DNA from: Anthoceros angustus | Taxonomy: Eukaryota > Streptophyta > Anthocerotopsida > Anthocerotales > Anthocerotaceae | Assembly: GCA_010909165.1 (NCBI GenBank) | Contig: MU008171.1 | Location: forward strand, 558,001-622,000 | Length of the DNA stretch: 64,000 bases | Reading direction: 5' to 3' | In this document: piece after piece, positions 34,901-46,379 of the stretch | How positions within the stretch are numbered: the stretch's first letter is position 1 | Layout of the letters: the number at the start of each line of letters is the position of its first letter | The notes under the pieces: model-generated | What the model was told of the DNA's origin: nothing | The model's input: the letters and a program-made list of their open reading frames with translations, nothing else | Databases searched by the model: none | Translations under genes and position numbers: made by a program

Positions 34901-35663
34901 CTGTGACCAGCATCTTCCCTCTCAGAACTGGCACTGGCGGAATCCCCGGTGTGAGTGCCTTCGTCGTTGGCGAACTTGAAGGAGTTCTTCCCGACCTGGA
35001 ACTTGTCATGCACCGGAGAAGTGAGAGGAGACCTCTTGAAGGGGTTCCACCTGCCGCCGGCGTGGTGAGCATGGGCAGCAGCATCTTCCCTTTCAGAACC
35101 AGCCGAGTCCCGAGCACTTTCGTCCAGCAGAAGGGCTCCTGGACCAGACGGTTTGGCGTGGGCTCCTCTGGTGACCTGAAACTTCTCATGCACGGGCGAA
35201 CTGAGGGGGGACTGCCTGGGGAAGTGCAGGCGCTTCCCGCCAGCCGTGTCCTTGGGAGAGTCGAGGGAAGAGGAAGAGATCCCGTACTGCGCCTGCAGAG
35301 CTCTGGGAAGCTGGTTAATCTCCCCACTCATGTTATCATACTTCTCGGCCAAGGCTCGGTACATTCTGTAGAAATCCTCCACCAGTTTGATGAGCTCAGG
35401 TCGCTTCTGGTAGAACATCTCAGCACGCTTGGCGAAGGAATCCGCATCCTCTTCGATGAGCCTGAGCATGGACTTGACCTTGCTGTCCAGCTCTGCAAGC
35501 GGTAAGGGCGGAGTGAGCGTGCATGAGCAGGTCACGGCGGTGGTGCATGCAGGTGGCGGAATGGATGCTCACCTGACATCTGAGTGTGGAGCCACTTTGA
35601 ATGCTTGGGGCTGTTATGGCTGTCCCACCACCAGGAGTGAGAAGGGCTGGAGTCGAGCGCCAT
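25989..35663 (-). CDS. Giant NET-family actin-binding coiled-coil protein (NAB/KIP1-like domain)
   Basis: NET proteins bind actin through an N-terminal NAB domain and link it to membranes. Exon 1 (35663-35573) encodes [20 protein letters not shown], then HSKWL, the conserved NAB opening. After an 80-bp GT-AG intron, exon 2 (35492-25989) gives [20 protein letters not shown], then [20 protein letters not shown] and YDNMSGEI, completing NAB within about the first 95 residues. Next come three PLxSPVHxKFQ repeats, a poly-Ser/Asp stretch (34634-34684), and then about 2,700 residues of Glu/Lys/Leu-rich coiled coil. Near 30826 GGAGAAGATA replaces the GGAGAGAAGATA of sister repeats. This 2-bp loss ends the first frame after 1,569 codons of exon 2; a second frame of 1,601 codons runs from 30794. 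Joined, the protein would be about 3,200 aa, far longer than typical NET1 proteins (roughly 1,700). It may be an allele, an assembly slip or a real break. Confidence 0.88.
29780..31460 (-). repeat. 333-bp coding tandem repeat in the NET coiled coil
   Basis: A 111-residue unit ([20 protein letters not shown], then [20 protein letters not shown], then [19 protein letters not shown], then [20 protein letters not shown]) is repeated head to tail about five times. Starts are near 29790, 30120, 30455, 30788 and 31120 on the plus map. The copies around 30290-30950 are almost identical in DNA. Older, diverged versions with the hallmark [15 protein letters not shown] recur across 28000-33000. It indicates recent unequal exchange in an old repeated coiled coil. 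Confidence 0.85.
34634..34684 (-). repeat. GGA microsatellite encoding poly-Ser/Asp
   Basis: The plus strand reads AGTCAGAGTCAGAATCCGAG followed by repeated GAGGAG. On the coding strand this is TCC repeats and then GAT/TCT alternation, giving about 13 serines and then Asp-Ser pairs, followed by the basic [15 protein letters not shown]. This suits a flexible phosphorylatable linker between the NAB region and the coiled coil. Confidence 0.8.
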
Positions 35664-36494
35664 ATTCCTGGGCGGATCGGTGAGTATGGAGGAGACCATG
35701 GGGAACCTGGAGGGTCGGGAGAAGGTGACCCCTCTGGAAGAGCTGACGGGCCCGGGGTCCTCCAGCTTGACGGGCTGAGGAGGCAACGATGATGAGCAGC
35801 AGAGCGCAGCGGCACACCCAATTCAGGCTTCACCTGAGCAGGATGCATTGAGGCGGTGTGCTGGCGCGCATAACCTGTAAGGCAGATCGAGCGGGCATGA
35901 CGTAGTGCGTTAAAACCAGCGGGCCTGGGCAAGAAGAAGGATGAAGCAGTAGAGGAGCAAGGAGCAAGCGTGAGACACAAGAAGTCGGTCGGGACTCTGA
36001 ACCTCGTCCCGTCCATACACGCCACGCTGACACGACACGGAAGGTCCGAGGATGTATATTTTTTTTCTGTCGGGTGCTGCGATCCTCCTCGCCCGCCGCT
36101 TAGATCTGGGAAACAGCAGGAGCGTGAAGATTGAAGTGAGTGCGAGGAAATTTTGGGAAGCACTGGCTGGTTGAGGAAAGCAAATGCACACAAGTCCAGC
36201 GCCAAGGCAGCACAAGGGATGAGCAGGAAGGAGGCAGGGAGATGCGTCACCAAGTGATTCAGCTCCGGGGAGGAGGTGGGCGCGGGCGGGCGGCGGAAAG
36301 CGACTGGGGACGCTGCCGGGCTTGTCCTAGTGTCGGACCGATTCCGAAAGGGCAAAAGTAAGCACAGTGCGCACACAGAAACAAGAGGGGGCTGGACGCC
36401 AAGCAGCCGAGAGCGGAGCGGAGGAGAGAGAGAGAGTGATGAATGTGGCAAGCCAGACCGGGCGCTCTCCGGCTACGTAGTTCAGTGGGAACTT
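35664..36494. other. 5' flank of the NET gene
   Basis: On the minus strand this is upstream of the NET start codon. The frame remains open for 41 codons before MALDSS (from 35786), so an earlier start is possible; I prefer 35663 because NAB proteins begin shortly before the WWWDSH motif. Promoter elements were not identified. A T9 run occurs at 36060. No independent gene is supported. Confidence 0.45.
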
Positions 36495-36690
36495 CAATGT
36501 TGCTGTTGCTGTTGCTGCTGTTGGCTGGCTGCTGCTGCTGCTGCTGGCTGGCGGCTGCTGCTGCTGCTGCTGCTGCTGGCGGCTGCTGCTGCTGGCTGGC
36601 GGCTGCTGCTGCTGCTGCTGGCTGGCGGCTGCTGCTACTGCTGCTGCTGCTGATGGTAATGGTGATGGTGATGGTGATGGAGGAGGAAAG
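36495..36690. repeat. Interrupted CTG and ATGGTG microsatellites
   Basis: About 150 bp of GCTGCTG repeats, broken by GGCTGGCG, end at about 36650 and are followed by GATGGTAATGGTGATGGTGA. All long frames here are artefacts of the triplet repeat (poly-Leu, Ala, Gln). It lies about 0.9 kb upstream of the NET start. Confidence 0.85.
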
Positions 36691-36914
36691 AAGAGGGGAT
36701 CGGGCCCAAACTCTGCGGCGTGACACATAATTGAACCGAAGAAGAAGGTGGGCCAAAATTATTGGGGCAACAGGAGGATTGGCTCGGGAGCCGGGAATGG
36801 CGAATGACCCGGAATGGCTTTGCCAAGTTGGGCTCCGTGGCCGCGGGGAAGGCGGGAAAAGGCGAAGGGCGGAATGGTCGGTGAAGCCCGCAAGCTGCCC
36901 TGCTGCCCGGGCCC

Positions 36915-36962
36915 CGGGGCTTGGGCTTGGGCTTGGGCTTGGGCTTGGGCTTGGGCTTGGGG
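36915..36962. repeat. TTGGGC hexamer array (seven copies)
   Basis: GGGCTTGGGCTTGGGCTTGG is repeated to GGGG. The G-rich strand has many GGG runs spaced by three bases, which would allow a G-quadruplex. It is not a plant telomere repeat (TTTAGGG). Confidence 0.85.
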
Positions 36963-37334
36963 GTTACGCCAACCCGGTGGCGGGTTCGCCGTTGGCCGGT
37001 TGGGCGCGCAAACGGATAAACAGATGGGGTGTCCCATGACAGGGGCGTCGACACCGAAGTTGAGGCGATAGGGCGTTCGGCACAGGGCACAGGGTGCATG
37101 TGGCCAGCCCACAACCTGCCGTATGTGCACACTGTATGTACATACGTGGGTCCGGCTTGCGGCTTCCGCCTTCCGGCGTCCGGCTCCAGCTCCGTGTGAC
37201 GGGTGCCATGAACACCTATAGCATCCTGCCACTACATGATATTTTTTGCAGCGCCACCAGGAAGGCATCGCATCCGCCTCCCCTGCAAGCGCCTGCACTC
37301 CTTATTTTGAATCAGGTAGCCACCTATTAACCCA

Positions 37335-38800
37335 GGCGCAAGCGCCAAGCGCCAAGCGCCAAGCGCAAAGCGCATCGCGCAGCGGGAAGGATAACTTTAC
37401 CCAACTAAACATCCCTCACCTCCAACACGCGCTCACGCTTACGGGAAAGGCAGGGACAGGAAGGGAAGGGAACCATTGAAACGCTCCTCCCGCACGTATC
37501 ACCGACTATGTACGTATGCGCGTTGCATGTGTACGTATGAACACCACAGGCTGTACTTCACCACAGAGTTGCGCAAGAAATCGCGCTTGAACGTCAATCT
37601 GCGCGTCAAACACTACGTCATTAAGCCGCAGGCTGCATCTGTTTATAGTCCAGGCCTGGAGGCCAGCTCGACCGACAGAGCTGTCTGTCAGCTGGGCCAG
37701 CTGGGTTCCGTTGGGGATCCTGGAGATTCCTTCCCAGGACGAGGGTGAATCGACACGCCGGAGTCACCAGACCACAGCCCCGCTAATAACCATGGAACGG
37801 ACTGGAACCTGAGATCATACATCACGGAAGGAGCTGGCGCGATCATCCCATGATGGCATTTGCTTTCATCTCATCTCTCTCACGTCTTTAGGCAGCGGCA
37901 GCGGCAGCGGCAGCGGCAGCGACAGCGACAGCGTCACAACCTTTACGTCCGCATGTGCAGTGCGTATGCATTAAACATCGTGGCATCCTCCCCATCCTCC
38001 ACCATTCGCGGCAGCCCCTGCCCCTGCCCCTGCCCCTGCCCCTGCCCCATGCGTCATCGCGTCGGGAGCACGCCACAATTATCACAAGCAATCACGAGGA
38101 GCATCACCTCGCGTTTCACACGCTGCGCACATACATAGCTACTGGCTGCAGCAGCCGAAGATGCGGGGCCGATGGTGCTAGAGACGTGCATGTGTCTTCC
38201 TCCAGGTTATTTGAGGGCTTATCCAGAGGAACCAGCGTGCCAGCCACCAAACACATCGCTTCACCTCGCCTAGCCTCGCCTCCCCTCCCCTCCGCTCCCC
38301 TCTCCTCCCCTCCCCTATTCCTTGCCGCGGGAGGCAGGAAGGTAGGGAGGAAGGACGCGTTTCTTTTCCAGCGGCACGCAGTAGGGCAGCATCGGTAAGG
38401 TGCGCCGATCGGCAGCCCGGCCCTTGGCCCTTGGCCGCATCGCCGCCCACCCCACGTACTAGGTATGTACATGGGAAAGAGAGCAGGGCCGGAACCTACC
38501 TCACGGCTGGCAAGCCGCAACTGTACCTGCCTGATGCCGCCGGCCGGGCCGGGCCGGGCCGGGCCGGGCCTTGACTTGCCTTGCCTTGCCGGAACCAACC
38601 TCAGTGGATGGATGTTCCTAGGGCGGTACATACGTGCATGCATGTATATACGTATGGTATGTGCTCTTCCGTCTCCCCACGCTTGCCCTCGTGCCACCGC
38701 CACCATACATACATACCTGTGTGGTGACTGCTGTGCTCCACGCGCTGCGCCTGCGACTGGTTCAGGGAAGGGAAGGGAAGGGAAGGAAACGAAAGGGCTG
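37335..38800. repeat. Cluster of short-unit microsatellites
   Basis: Within 1.5 kb there are GCGCCAA repeats (37336-37370), GGCAGC then GACAGC repeats (37892-37932), CCCCTG repeats (38012-38046), CCCCTC-type repeats (38268-38325), CCGGG repeats (38541-38575), GCATGCATGTATATACGTAT (38635-38655) and GGGAA repeats (38766-38790). All units are 5-7 bp and G/C-rich except one. The spacer separates the NET 5' end from the CPL3 3' end. No gene is supported here. Confidence 0.8.
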
Positions 38801-38862
38801 GGTGGTGATAAAAAGACTAGGGCAGCCCGGGGGGTAAAGCATAGGGCATCCGGATGCTTTCA

Positions 38863-41800
38863 CTACGCGCTCAGCCCGAAGTCGCGTTCGGTCGCTCGTC
38901 GGTACAAAACGGCAGACGCTTCTATCCTGTTACCATCCACGCAACGACGCAACGCCGCATCAGCCATCAGCCCCGCGTCACACACAGCAGCGTTGCTTCC
39001 AAGTAACTTACCACGCAGGTCGCACCACGTGCCTGCCCGTTGCCAGCGCCCAATTCACCTGCATCACCCACGCCATAAAACCCTGTTCCAACAGACTGCG
39101 CATTCTCCAACCGACTCGCGCTCACGTGACTCACTCAACTCACTCACCTTGTCGGTACCCAACGAGATGGCCACCACGTGGGTAACTTCATCGTCGATTT
39201 GGGCGGTGCACAGGGCTCCGAACTGCTCTGCCATGCGCCACAGGTAATGGCACTGGGGTTGCGCTTCACCCACCGGGAACACTCGGCTGAACACGATCCG
39301 GCACCCGCTCAGGACGCTGCGCTGCTCCGAAGCAAGGATTGTCCTCACGTCCACTTCCCGGAGCCGCTGGTGGGAGAAGAAAGCGGAGTGCACCCTGTCG
39401 ATCACCTGCTCAGCCACAAGGTACAAGCCTAGCCACGTCAGCACCAACTCAAACGAAACAACCTCACACTGGAATTCCAAGACTCAGGCACCAACCCCCA
39501 ACGCCGAGGCCAGCATGCCGTCGGTTTCCCGCTCATCGTGTCCCACTTCCAGAAGAGATGGGCCGGGAACTCCAAATTGCCGCCTACTACAAGGGAAGAA
39601 CATGTACCTGTCACACCAAACGGCAGAGTGGGAAAACCAAGGCTCGTCAGTACCACCACTCATCACGTTCCAGTGCCCAGATCCCAATTAGGAGTCAAGA
39701 CAACACAAATAAGGCCTGCGCACTTTACCGCTCCACGACTATCAGATTCTGGCTGTGATGAGGCCAAACGCGGACTGAGTCATCGATGATCACCACCGCA
39801 GATTCCATGCCCATAACTCCATCCAAGTCCTTGCTTTTCGGGAGCTTCTCATCACCGTCCATAACCTCAGTTTCGTCTCCTTTAGAAATCACCCGATTGC
39901 CAAACAGCTTTCCCGTCGGGTCCAAAAGCTTGGCCATCTCTGTAGCATATACCTTGTTTCCCATCGTGTACACATGAAGATGGAACAGCTCACTAGCCTG
40001 CAAACAATACCACACACATCATATATAACCTTCCGTATCATGTGCCTTACATCAGTTAACTTCGCAACACAACCGACAGTCCCCTACTCTTGCAAGGAAT
40101 TTCCAAATGCCAGGCCTCAACTTGGTCCACATGCCCATATGCGCAAACCGATATAGCTCCCTCCGCCCGTTTTCGACTCTGTTTTTCTCGGCAGTTTCCG
40201 ATAACCGCAGCCGATGTTCCCACTCTGGCTCAATCTCAGAGAACTGGACCACAAACGGCTACGTCAGCACCCCTCAAGTAACTCAATGAACGCCACTACT
40301 TCTCAAGGTTCCTCATGCCCCGTGCATTTACCTTTGCAGAGTTCAACAGTGTGTGATCCAAATCCAGAACTAGGCAAAGCTTTCCTTCTCTGAACATACG
40401 ATCCTGCTCCTCCATCCTCCTCTCCCGTTCCTCCTGGAGAGCAGTGCGTCCTGGTTCATCAAGACCTTCCAGAATCTGCTCCAACTCTGGGTGGACTTGG
40501 CTAGCTCCCCACAGGCTTGAACCCCGTTGCTTCCGGGAAGCTGAGACAGCCTTCCGTGCCTTCTCCACTTGACTATCCACTACCTTTGCTGAATTCAGTT
40601 CCACATCTGCAAAGTTCACGAGGCATCACTAAATTGCCAATCCAAAACACGTTTTCCAAGTTGAAATATTCCACTTGACACGTACCGTTCCCCGTGTCCT
40701 TGCTCTCAGTTCCTTCCCCATCAATGCCAGTCCCATTGTCTAGGGGACTACTTGTCGTACTGTTGACCCCAAAGTCATCAACCTTCGACGCCAAAAAGAC
40801 CCACGTCACCCTTGGCTGCAGCATAAACCACAAAATGAAAGGTTGAAATCAGACTGAACTTACAGACCCTACCTCCACTGCTGGCTTTACTGGACTCTTC
40901 CGCATCTCATCATCCAAGTCATCTGAGCTATACTCAATCTGTTCACCCGTCTCTGTAGCATCACTACTTGATGCACCCACTGTTTCTTTGTCGACAGATT
41001 GTGAGACTTCTTGCTGTTTCAGCCTAGCAACAGCCTGCCCTAAAGCTTCCTCGTCAACTTCCATGTCCACAGGGCCACTGTATTGAATGGGAGTCCCCAG
41101 CCTATCTTCCAGCCATCCACCAGCCGTTTTTGTCCCAGTGACTCCTGTAGTTCCTGCAGGAGATGGATCAGCAACATCTATTCGTTGCCTCTTCACATCT
41201 CCAGTTTCCCAACGACAAACATCCATGTGCTCCTGTTTCCTAGCTCCACCAGAACCGAGCATTGCCCTCTTGTCAGGCTGAGCATTCAAGTCTACAGCCG
41301 AAGGCACACGTTCATAGTTCACTGGCAGCGACAAACTCGTTCGCAGGCTGGCCCCACTCGAATTGGTAGGCTGGTACACAGCCAGCTCTAGATTTCCAGC
41401 ATTCCCTGCATATCCAGCATTTCCAGCACTTCCAGTGATGGGAGGGAGACTCATGGGAGGGAGAGCCATGAGAGGGGGAGGGATGGAAGGGAGCATAGCT
41501 GACTGGGTGCGTTGCTCATTCCACACACGTGGCTGGACAGATGTGGGCAGGCTGTCTACTACTAGGTTTCTGCTTAGCCCTGCGGGTGCTGGGATGCCCA
41601 GAGTACAAGGAACAGGCAAGAGATCTGATGGGACAGGCAACCTCATCATAGGTTGTGTTGCATGCTGAAACTGATCCAACAGCTGCAGTTTCTCAGTATC
41701 GAAGGATGTCAGAACTGACTTCTCCTTGATGGCGCCAGCCTTTTCAGATTCATCTGGAGGAGTAGGGCTGGGCAACCTGTCACCTGTGAATTCTGTGCTT

Positions 41801-44307
41801 GGAATCCTTCCATAAGACGCTGCAGTCCTTGGTGGATCAAATCTTGGACGCCAAGAATCAGCAGCCCTTGGCTCAACTGTATGCGTCCGGCCCATGGCTG
41901 CTGATGAGAGATATGTAGACTTACCTGGGGGACTCATCTCCTCCCATTCATCCTCAATGTTGGGGAATGTATAAGGTACAGTTTCTACTTGACAGGAATG
42001 TCCAACAGGTGCATTACCGCCCCGAAATACAGGTCTTTCAAGCTCAGTCCATGGCCTGTATGACGGAAATGGGAGCAGCGGCCTGCTGGAAATACTTGAC
42101 ACGCCATTCAAGACGGGTCTGGCAGGTGAGGGCTGACGCCCTCCTGCTGCCCAAGGCCATGGAGGCATCTGCGCTCCCGGTAACTGACTCGCAGGGCTCC
42201 TGGACCTGATGTCTATAGGAGCAGTGGCACGAGCTGCAGCAGAACTCTGGGCATACGCAATTGCAGCAGCGGCAATAGCAGCAGCATCTGCTGCCTGCTT
42301 AGCATCTGCAAATTCATCACTTCTTGTCTCCGCTGTGCTTTCTGTGTCTGTAGACAATCTGGTGACGTAGTTTTCCACTAGAGTAGTCGCTGACGTAGAG
42401 TTTCCAGGAGATTCCTCATGCTTTGAGTTCCTTGGCAGGCAGTTCTTACTGGTATCAGCAACACGTGCATCCAGAACTTGATACTGAGAATTCCGGCTAG
42501 CCTTAGCAACAGTTTGCCTCATTCCTTCCAGCTGCACAAGGAACAGCAGCTGGACTTTTTAAGAACAGCTACAACCATGAGGCACAAACTTCCACATGAC
42601 TTTTGGAACATGGATACACAGCTCACCTCTCGGGATTCCTTTCTGAACAGCTTTGGTCCAAGACCATTGGCGAGATCCAACAGCCTGCAACAACACCACA
42701 TTTCCATGTGACCACACTGGTAGATAGAAACAAGAAGGTGTTCAGCAACTGCACGAAATTCCATGCATAACCACACCTCGGAAAAAGTTCCTTGTCCCTC
42801 TCTTGCTCTCTTCCACTAGCTGTATTCCAGATCTGTAGATGCCACAGTAGTTACAGATACAGTCAAAGGCTACCATGACCCTTGCAACCCGAGACAGGCA
42901 CACTGCGGAACTAAAACTGATGAACAACTCACAGTGAAGACGGAACGAATGCCAGCAAAAGCTTGGCGTGCCAATCCAGAAACATCAGGGGCTAGTCGTC
43001 CAGAAGTCCCATCTGCTGTCCTATCCACTTGAGGGCTACTCAGCTCATCAAGCAACTTGAGAGCTTTACAGAGTCGTTTGCAAACAGCACTAAATGTTCT
43101 GCAAATATTGCAAACAACAGTTAAGTCTCTCAACTGACACCAGAAAACTGCACAGGAAACAAACATCCACATTTTGCCCTTACTTCTGGGCGTCCCTCAC
43201 AGTTGCATTCTTCACTAGCTTTGTCACCATTGACACGGTATCTTTCCTGTCAAAAGTGGGTTTCTTCTCATCTAGATTCTCCCTTGGCAGTCTCTCTTGA
43301 CTAAGCTCTGCCTCCTTGAACGGCCTTGACCTGTCTCGCTCCCATCTCATCTGCTGCTTTGGGTAATCAAACTGTCGCAAAGTTCGCTCTCTGGAATGAT
43401 ATCCAGACTCTGGTCTATCAAACCCCCTGCCAGTGTCCCTTGGTCTGACAACTCCTAGGCCTCCCCTCAAATCATGTCTGTCATCACTGGGTTGCTCACT
43501 CTCTTCTAAGTGCCTCGATGGAGATTCCTTGGAAGAGGGTTCAGCAAGCTCGATTTCCCCTTCCTCCAGCTCCCCCTCCTCCAGGTCCTGAACTGGAGCC
43601 CCTTCCTGCACTACCCCGTCACCGTTCACTGTGCCATTCAAGAGTTGGCCTTGAAGACTGCCATTGGCACCTGCATGCTCCTTCTGGTCAGAGGTGCCCT
43701 TATTTTCGCGCCCTTTGCCAAAGTCAAGCCTGTCAGCAGCGCTTTCCTCTATCGAGCTCCCCCGTGACAAGCCACTCGCAGCATTTTCACCAACTCTGTC
43801 AGAATCTCTCCCATGTAACACCACCGTTCTCGACCTTCCAGACAACCAATTTGAACCTCTCATATCCCCAGCCTGTTCAATGCCGCTCTCCCCATACTCC
43901 GAAATCCCAGAGTGAGCATCGCCAGGACGAGAATTCGACCTGGAAAGGAGGGGTCCCGCCTTTGGGGAACCCTCCTTGACGGCGTGAGCCCAGGCCATGT
44001 TGTAAAGTGCGGAGGGAGCATACGATTTAGTTTTGCCAGGACTCGAGGAATACAGCAGGGAATCCCTTCTCCACCCTCTATCTTCCTCCCACTTGTTCCT
44101 CTCCAACGCATGATAATTTTCATCCTCCCGTCCACGTTCCCATTCTCTGCCATCCTTTTCATCTCTAAGCACATAAGGGGTTTTTCTGTGCAAGTGCACA
44201 ACCTCATCTAGACTGGCTCGCTTCTGCAGCATGGGGATATCCCTGCTCAAACCTGCGGACTGGGACTGATCCTCGTCCGATATTTCTCCTTCTTCGAATT
44301 CCTCCAT
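38863..44307 (-). CDS. CPL3: RNA polymerase II CTD phosphatase-like protein with FCP1 and BRCT domains (CPL3 type)
   Basis: The enzyme removes phosphate from Ser residues of the RNA polymerase II C-terminal repeat in the nucleus and, in Arabidopsis, damps ABA and immune gene expression. Coding exons: 44307-43184, 43098-42933, 42832-42777, 42684-42627, 42531-40873, 40815-40686, 40606-40332, 40243-40088, 39997-39729, 39607-39496, 39405-39148, 39058-39012, 38926-38863. All introns are GT-AG and the sum is 1,458 codons. The N-terminus is MEEFEEGEISDEDQ, followed by a long low-complexity region. The FCP1 domain starts with LVLDLDHTLLNSAK (DxDxT catalytic motif, end of exon 7), then WTKLRPGIWKFL, then LHVYTMGNKVYATEM, then GVMGMESAVVIIDDSVRVWP. 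The BRCT domain runs from ILASEQRSVLSGCRIVFSRV to VTHVVAISLGTDKV and the last exon (ASAVLYRRA). It is intact and slightly longer than the Arabidopsis protein (about 1,240 aa). Confidence 0.95.
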
Positions 44308-45062
44308 CTTAGGACAGAGCTGATTCTCCTTCTCGTCTCAACGATTTCAACTATCTGATAATTAGGTTTCAAGCCCCGCCCGCTCCCCTCCCCAGCCCCC
44401 TTTCTCCTCTTCGAGCCTCTGTCACTGACAGACCTTGCTCAGCAAGATTCCTACGATTGACCGCCTGTTCACCTGTCGAGCACAGCTTAGATCTTCCCGG
44501 GCAATCTACGATCCCAGATCGTCCTCAAGACACCCTCAGCCTCCACCACTCCGGACTGTCTCAGAGCCCCGGTTAAGAAGAAACGGGACTGCAAAACCCA
44601 CTCTACCGCCTCGCCATGAGGCAGACAGCCGATGGGCCGATCTTAGGAGCAAGCAACGCCCGGCTTGACAATACCCTGAGGTGCGTCCGACACCTCTTTA
44701 GCCACAAAGTCGGGCAGATCTGACCAGTGTCGGGCAGCCGGAAAGAGGGTTGGTCCGGGATCAAGGCTTCCTGCGGTTGCGATTACCCGTTTAAGGTTCG
44801 ATCGTCACAGAAATGTTGCCAAAAGCATGAGAGTTGTTTCTCTTTTCCTCTGCACTTATGCGAGGCGGATCGATCCTTCCGGGTGCAACACTCCACGATC
44901 GAGAACTCCCGAGGCAGCCGCACTCACAGACATGTCCAACGCCTGCTTTCATACCAACCCCCATGACATGACACCAAACCTCCCGCACACCACCACAGCG
45001 CCCAGTAGTTGAGCCCAGCACGGTACATAGCTCACTCCACCCTGCAGACAAGGGTATATATA
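44308..45062. other. 5' flank of CPL3
   Basis: Upstream of the CPL3 start on the minus strand. The first 130 bp are pyrimidine-rich on the plus strand and probably 5' UTR. Short open frames to 45010 show no family features. No gene is seen. Confidence 0.45.
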
Positions 45063-45156
45063 TCATGGGATGGTCAGGCTCAAGGCTTTTGAGCATTTCT
45101 TAGTCACCAGTGTCATGGGATGGTCAGGCTTTTGAGCCTTTCTTAGTCTCTTAGTC
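45063..45156. repeat. Two-copy tandem duplication
   Basis: TCATGGGATGGTCAGGCT occurs at 45063 and again at 45113, each followed by TTTTGAGC and TTTCTTAGTC. The unit is about 50 bp. Confidence 0.65.
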
Positions 45157-45237
45157 TTAGTCTTCGGTAACCCTACTCTCCCCACGAGTTAGGCCACTTG
45201 GGGTTTAGGTGTCACGCCGTAAACCCCGCAACATATA

Positions 45238-45402
45238 TGAGCCATTTTATTAGTAGGTAGGCTATCGGGCCTATTTATTAGTAGGTAGGTTATCGGGCCT
45301 ATTTATTAGTAGGTAGGTTATCGGGCCATTTTATTAGTAGGTAGGTTATCGGGCCATTTTATTAGTAGGTAGGTTATCGGGCCATTTTATTAGTAGGTAT
45401 TA
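45238..45402. repeat. 27-31 bp tandem repeat, about six copies
   Basis: The unit is ATTAGTAGGTAGGTTATCGG then GCCATTTT or GCCTATTT. Copies are near identical and head to tail. There are no spacers, so it is not CRISPR-like. Confidence 0.85.
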
Positions 45403-45429
45403 CAGAGAGGGCATAATGAAAATTAACTG

Positions 45430-45834
45430 CTATTCTGAGACTGGCCTTGAAACTAGTGTTGTGAAGCATAATCAAATATGTGGCAGGTTGAAAACTTGAA
45501 TATGCTTCCTTCTCGTTTCTCACATTTGTTTCAAGCAAGTTCTTGCGATAATGGGGTTCAGAAACGAGAAAAAACTCCTGAGTGAACATCGAGCTGTCGT
45601 AAATAAATTGATAAAAGTATGCCTAATATCTTCATAAATGGGACATAGGAACACAAAGTGTTCTTCACTCTCAACACCCCTGTTACATAACTTGCAAATT
45701 CTGGACTCCTTTGGTGGCTTTGGACTTAGCCATCTATTCGTCTCAATCCTGAAACGGTGAGACCCGACACGAAGGTGACCCGTAATCATCCTAAGCTTGA
45801 AAGACACATGGGTGCGAAGATAGAGAAGAAGCAC
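45430..45834 (-). pseudogene. C-terminal zinc-knuckle end of a LINE ORF2
   Basis: The frame 45834-45520 contains the stretch RMITGHLRVGSHRFRIETNR, then CKLCNRGVESEEHFVFLCPI, a CxxC-x8-H-x4-C zinc cluster. This combination (LRxGxHxLxIExxRW followed by CxxCxxxxExExHFLxxCPxYxxxR) is the tail found after reverse transcriptase in many LINEs. A frame change leads to the continuation at 45589-45374. Upstream pieces to about 46375 may belong to the same element but are not recognisable. Confidence 0.65.
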
Positions 45835-46379
45835 TGGTTTCCCAGAGTTGGAAAGGATGCGGAAAAGTTATTTATAGGTATCGAGCTTAGTGGGTAAGGG
45901 AGAGACAGGAGACCAAGTATAGGACAAATAGATAGTTTGCAGCTCAAGGTGGATGGACTTATTCGGGGGGAGGGGGGAGAAACTGGAAGAGAGGGTGGGC
46001 TGGAAGACTCTTGGGACAAAATCCAAACTTATGGAGCCAGGAAGAAGACTGGGCATACTAGCAGGTCTTGTTACCTGAGGAGGCTAACTTCTGAGAGGAC
46101 TGAAAGGCAAGGAGGAGGTATGAGGGAGTAGATGTTGGGTGATTAGAGTAAGCTTCTTCTAAAGAATAGAGACAGTATAAGAAGTTGGTTAAGCGGAATA
46201 GACCTTCCAGTTCGAGCGGGAAGGTGGCAAATTTTGCAAGAAAGATGGCAAGGGGGACGGATTTCTTACATACAGTGTGGGGCCGAAGAAAGGATGTCTG
46301 GACCTCTTCCACATGGACCCTATAGCTGTTAGGCTCCGTAATGCCAAGTGGACTGATTTTTTTTAGGCAAGCCATTGGG

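Noticed and set aside
26007-35505. Many plus-strand open frames of 60-215 codons opposite the NET exon
   Set aside because: They are antisense shadows of a long Glu/Lys-rich coding frame, rich in Ser, Leu and Phe, with no family features.
36915-36962. Interstitial telomere repeat
   Set aside because: The unit is TTGGGC, not the plant telomere unit TTTAGGG.
36259-37300. Long frames on both strands rich in Gln, Ala, Leu or Pro
   Set aside because: They arise from CTG and TTGGGC microsatellites and have no start context or homology.
45238-45402. CRISPR-like array
   Set aside because: Copies are contiguous without unique spacers, and the genome is eukaryotic.
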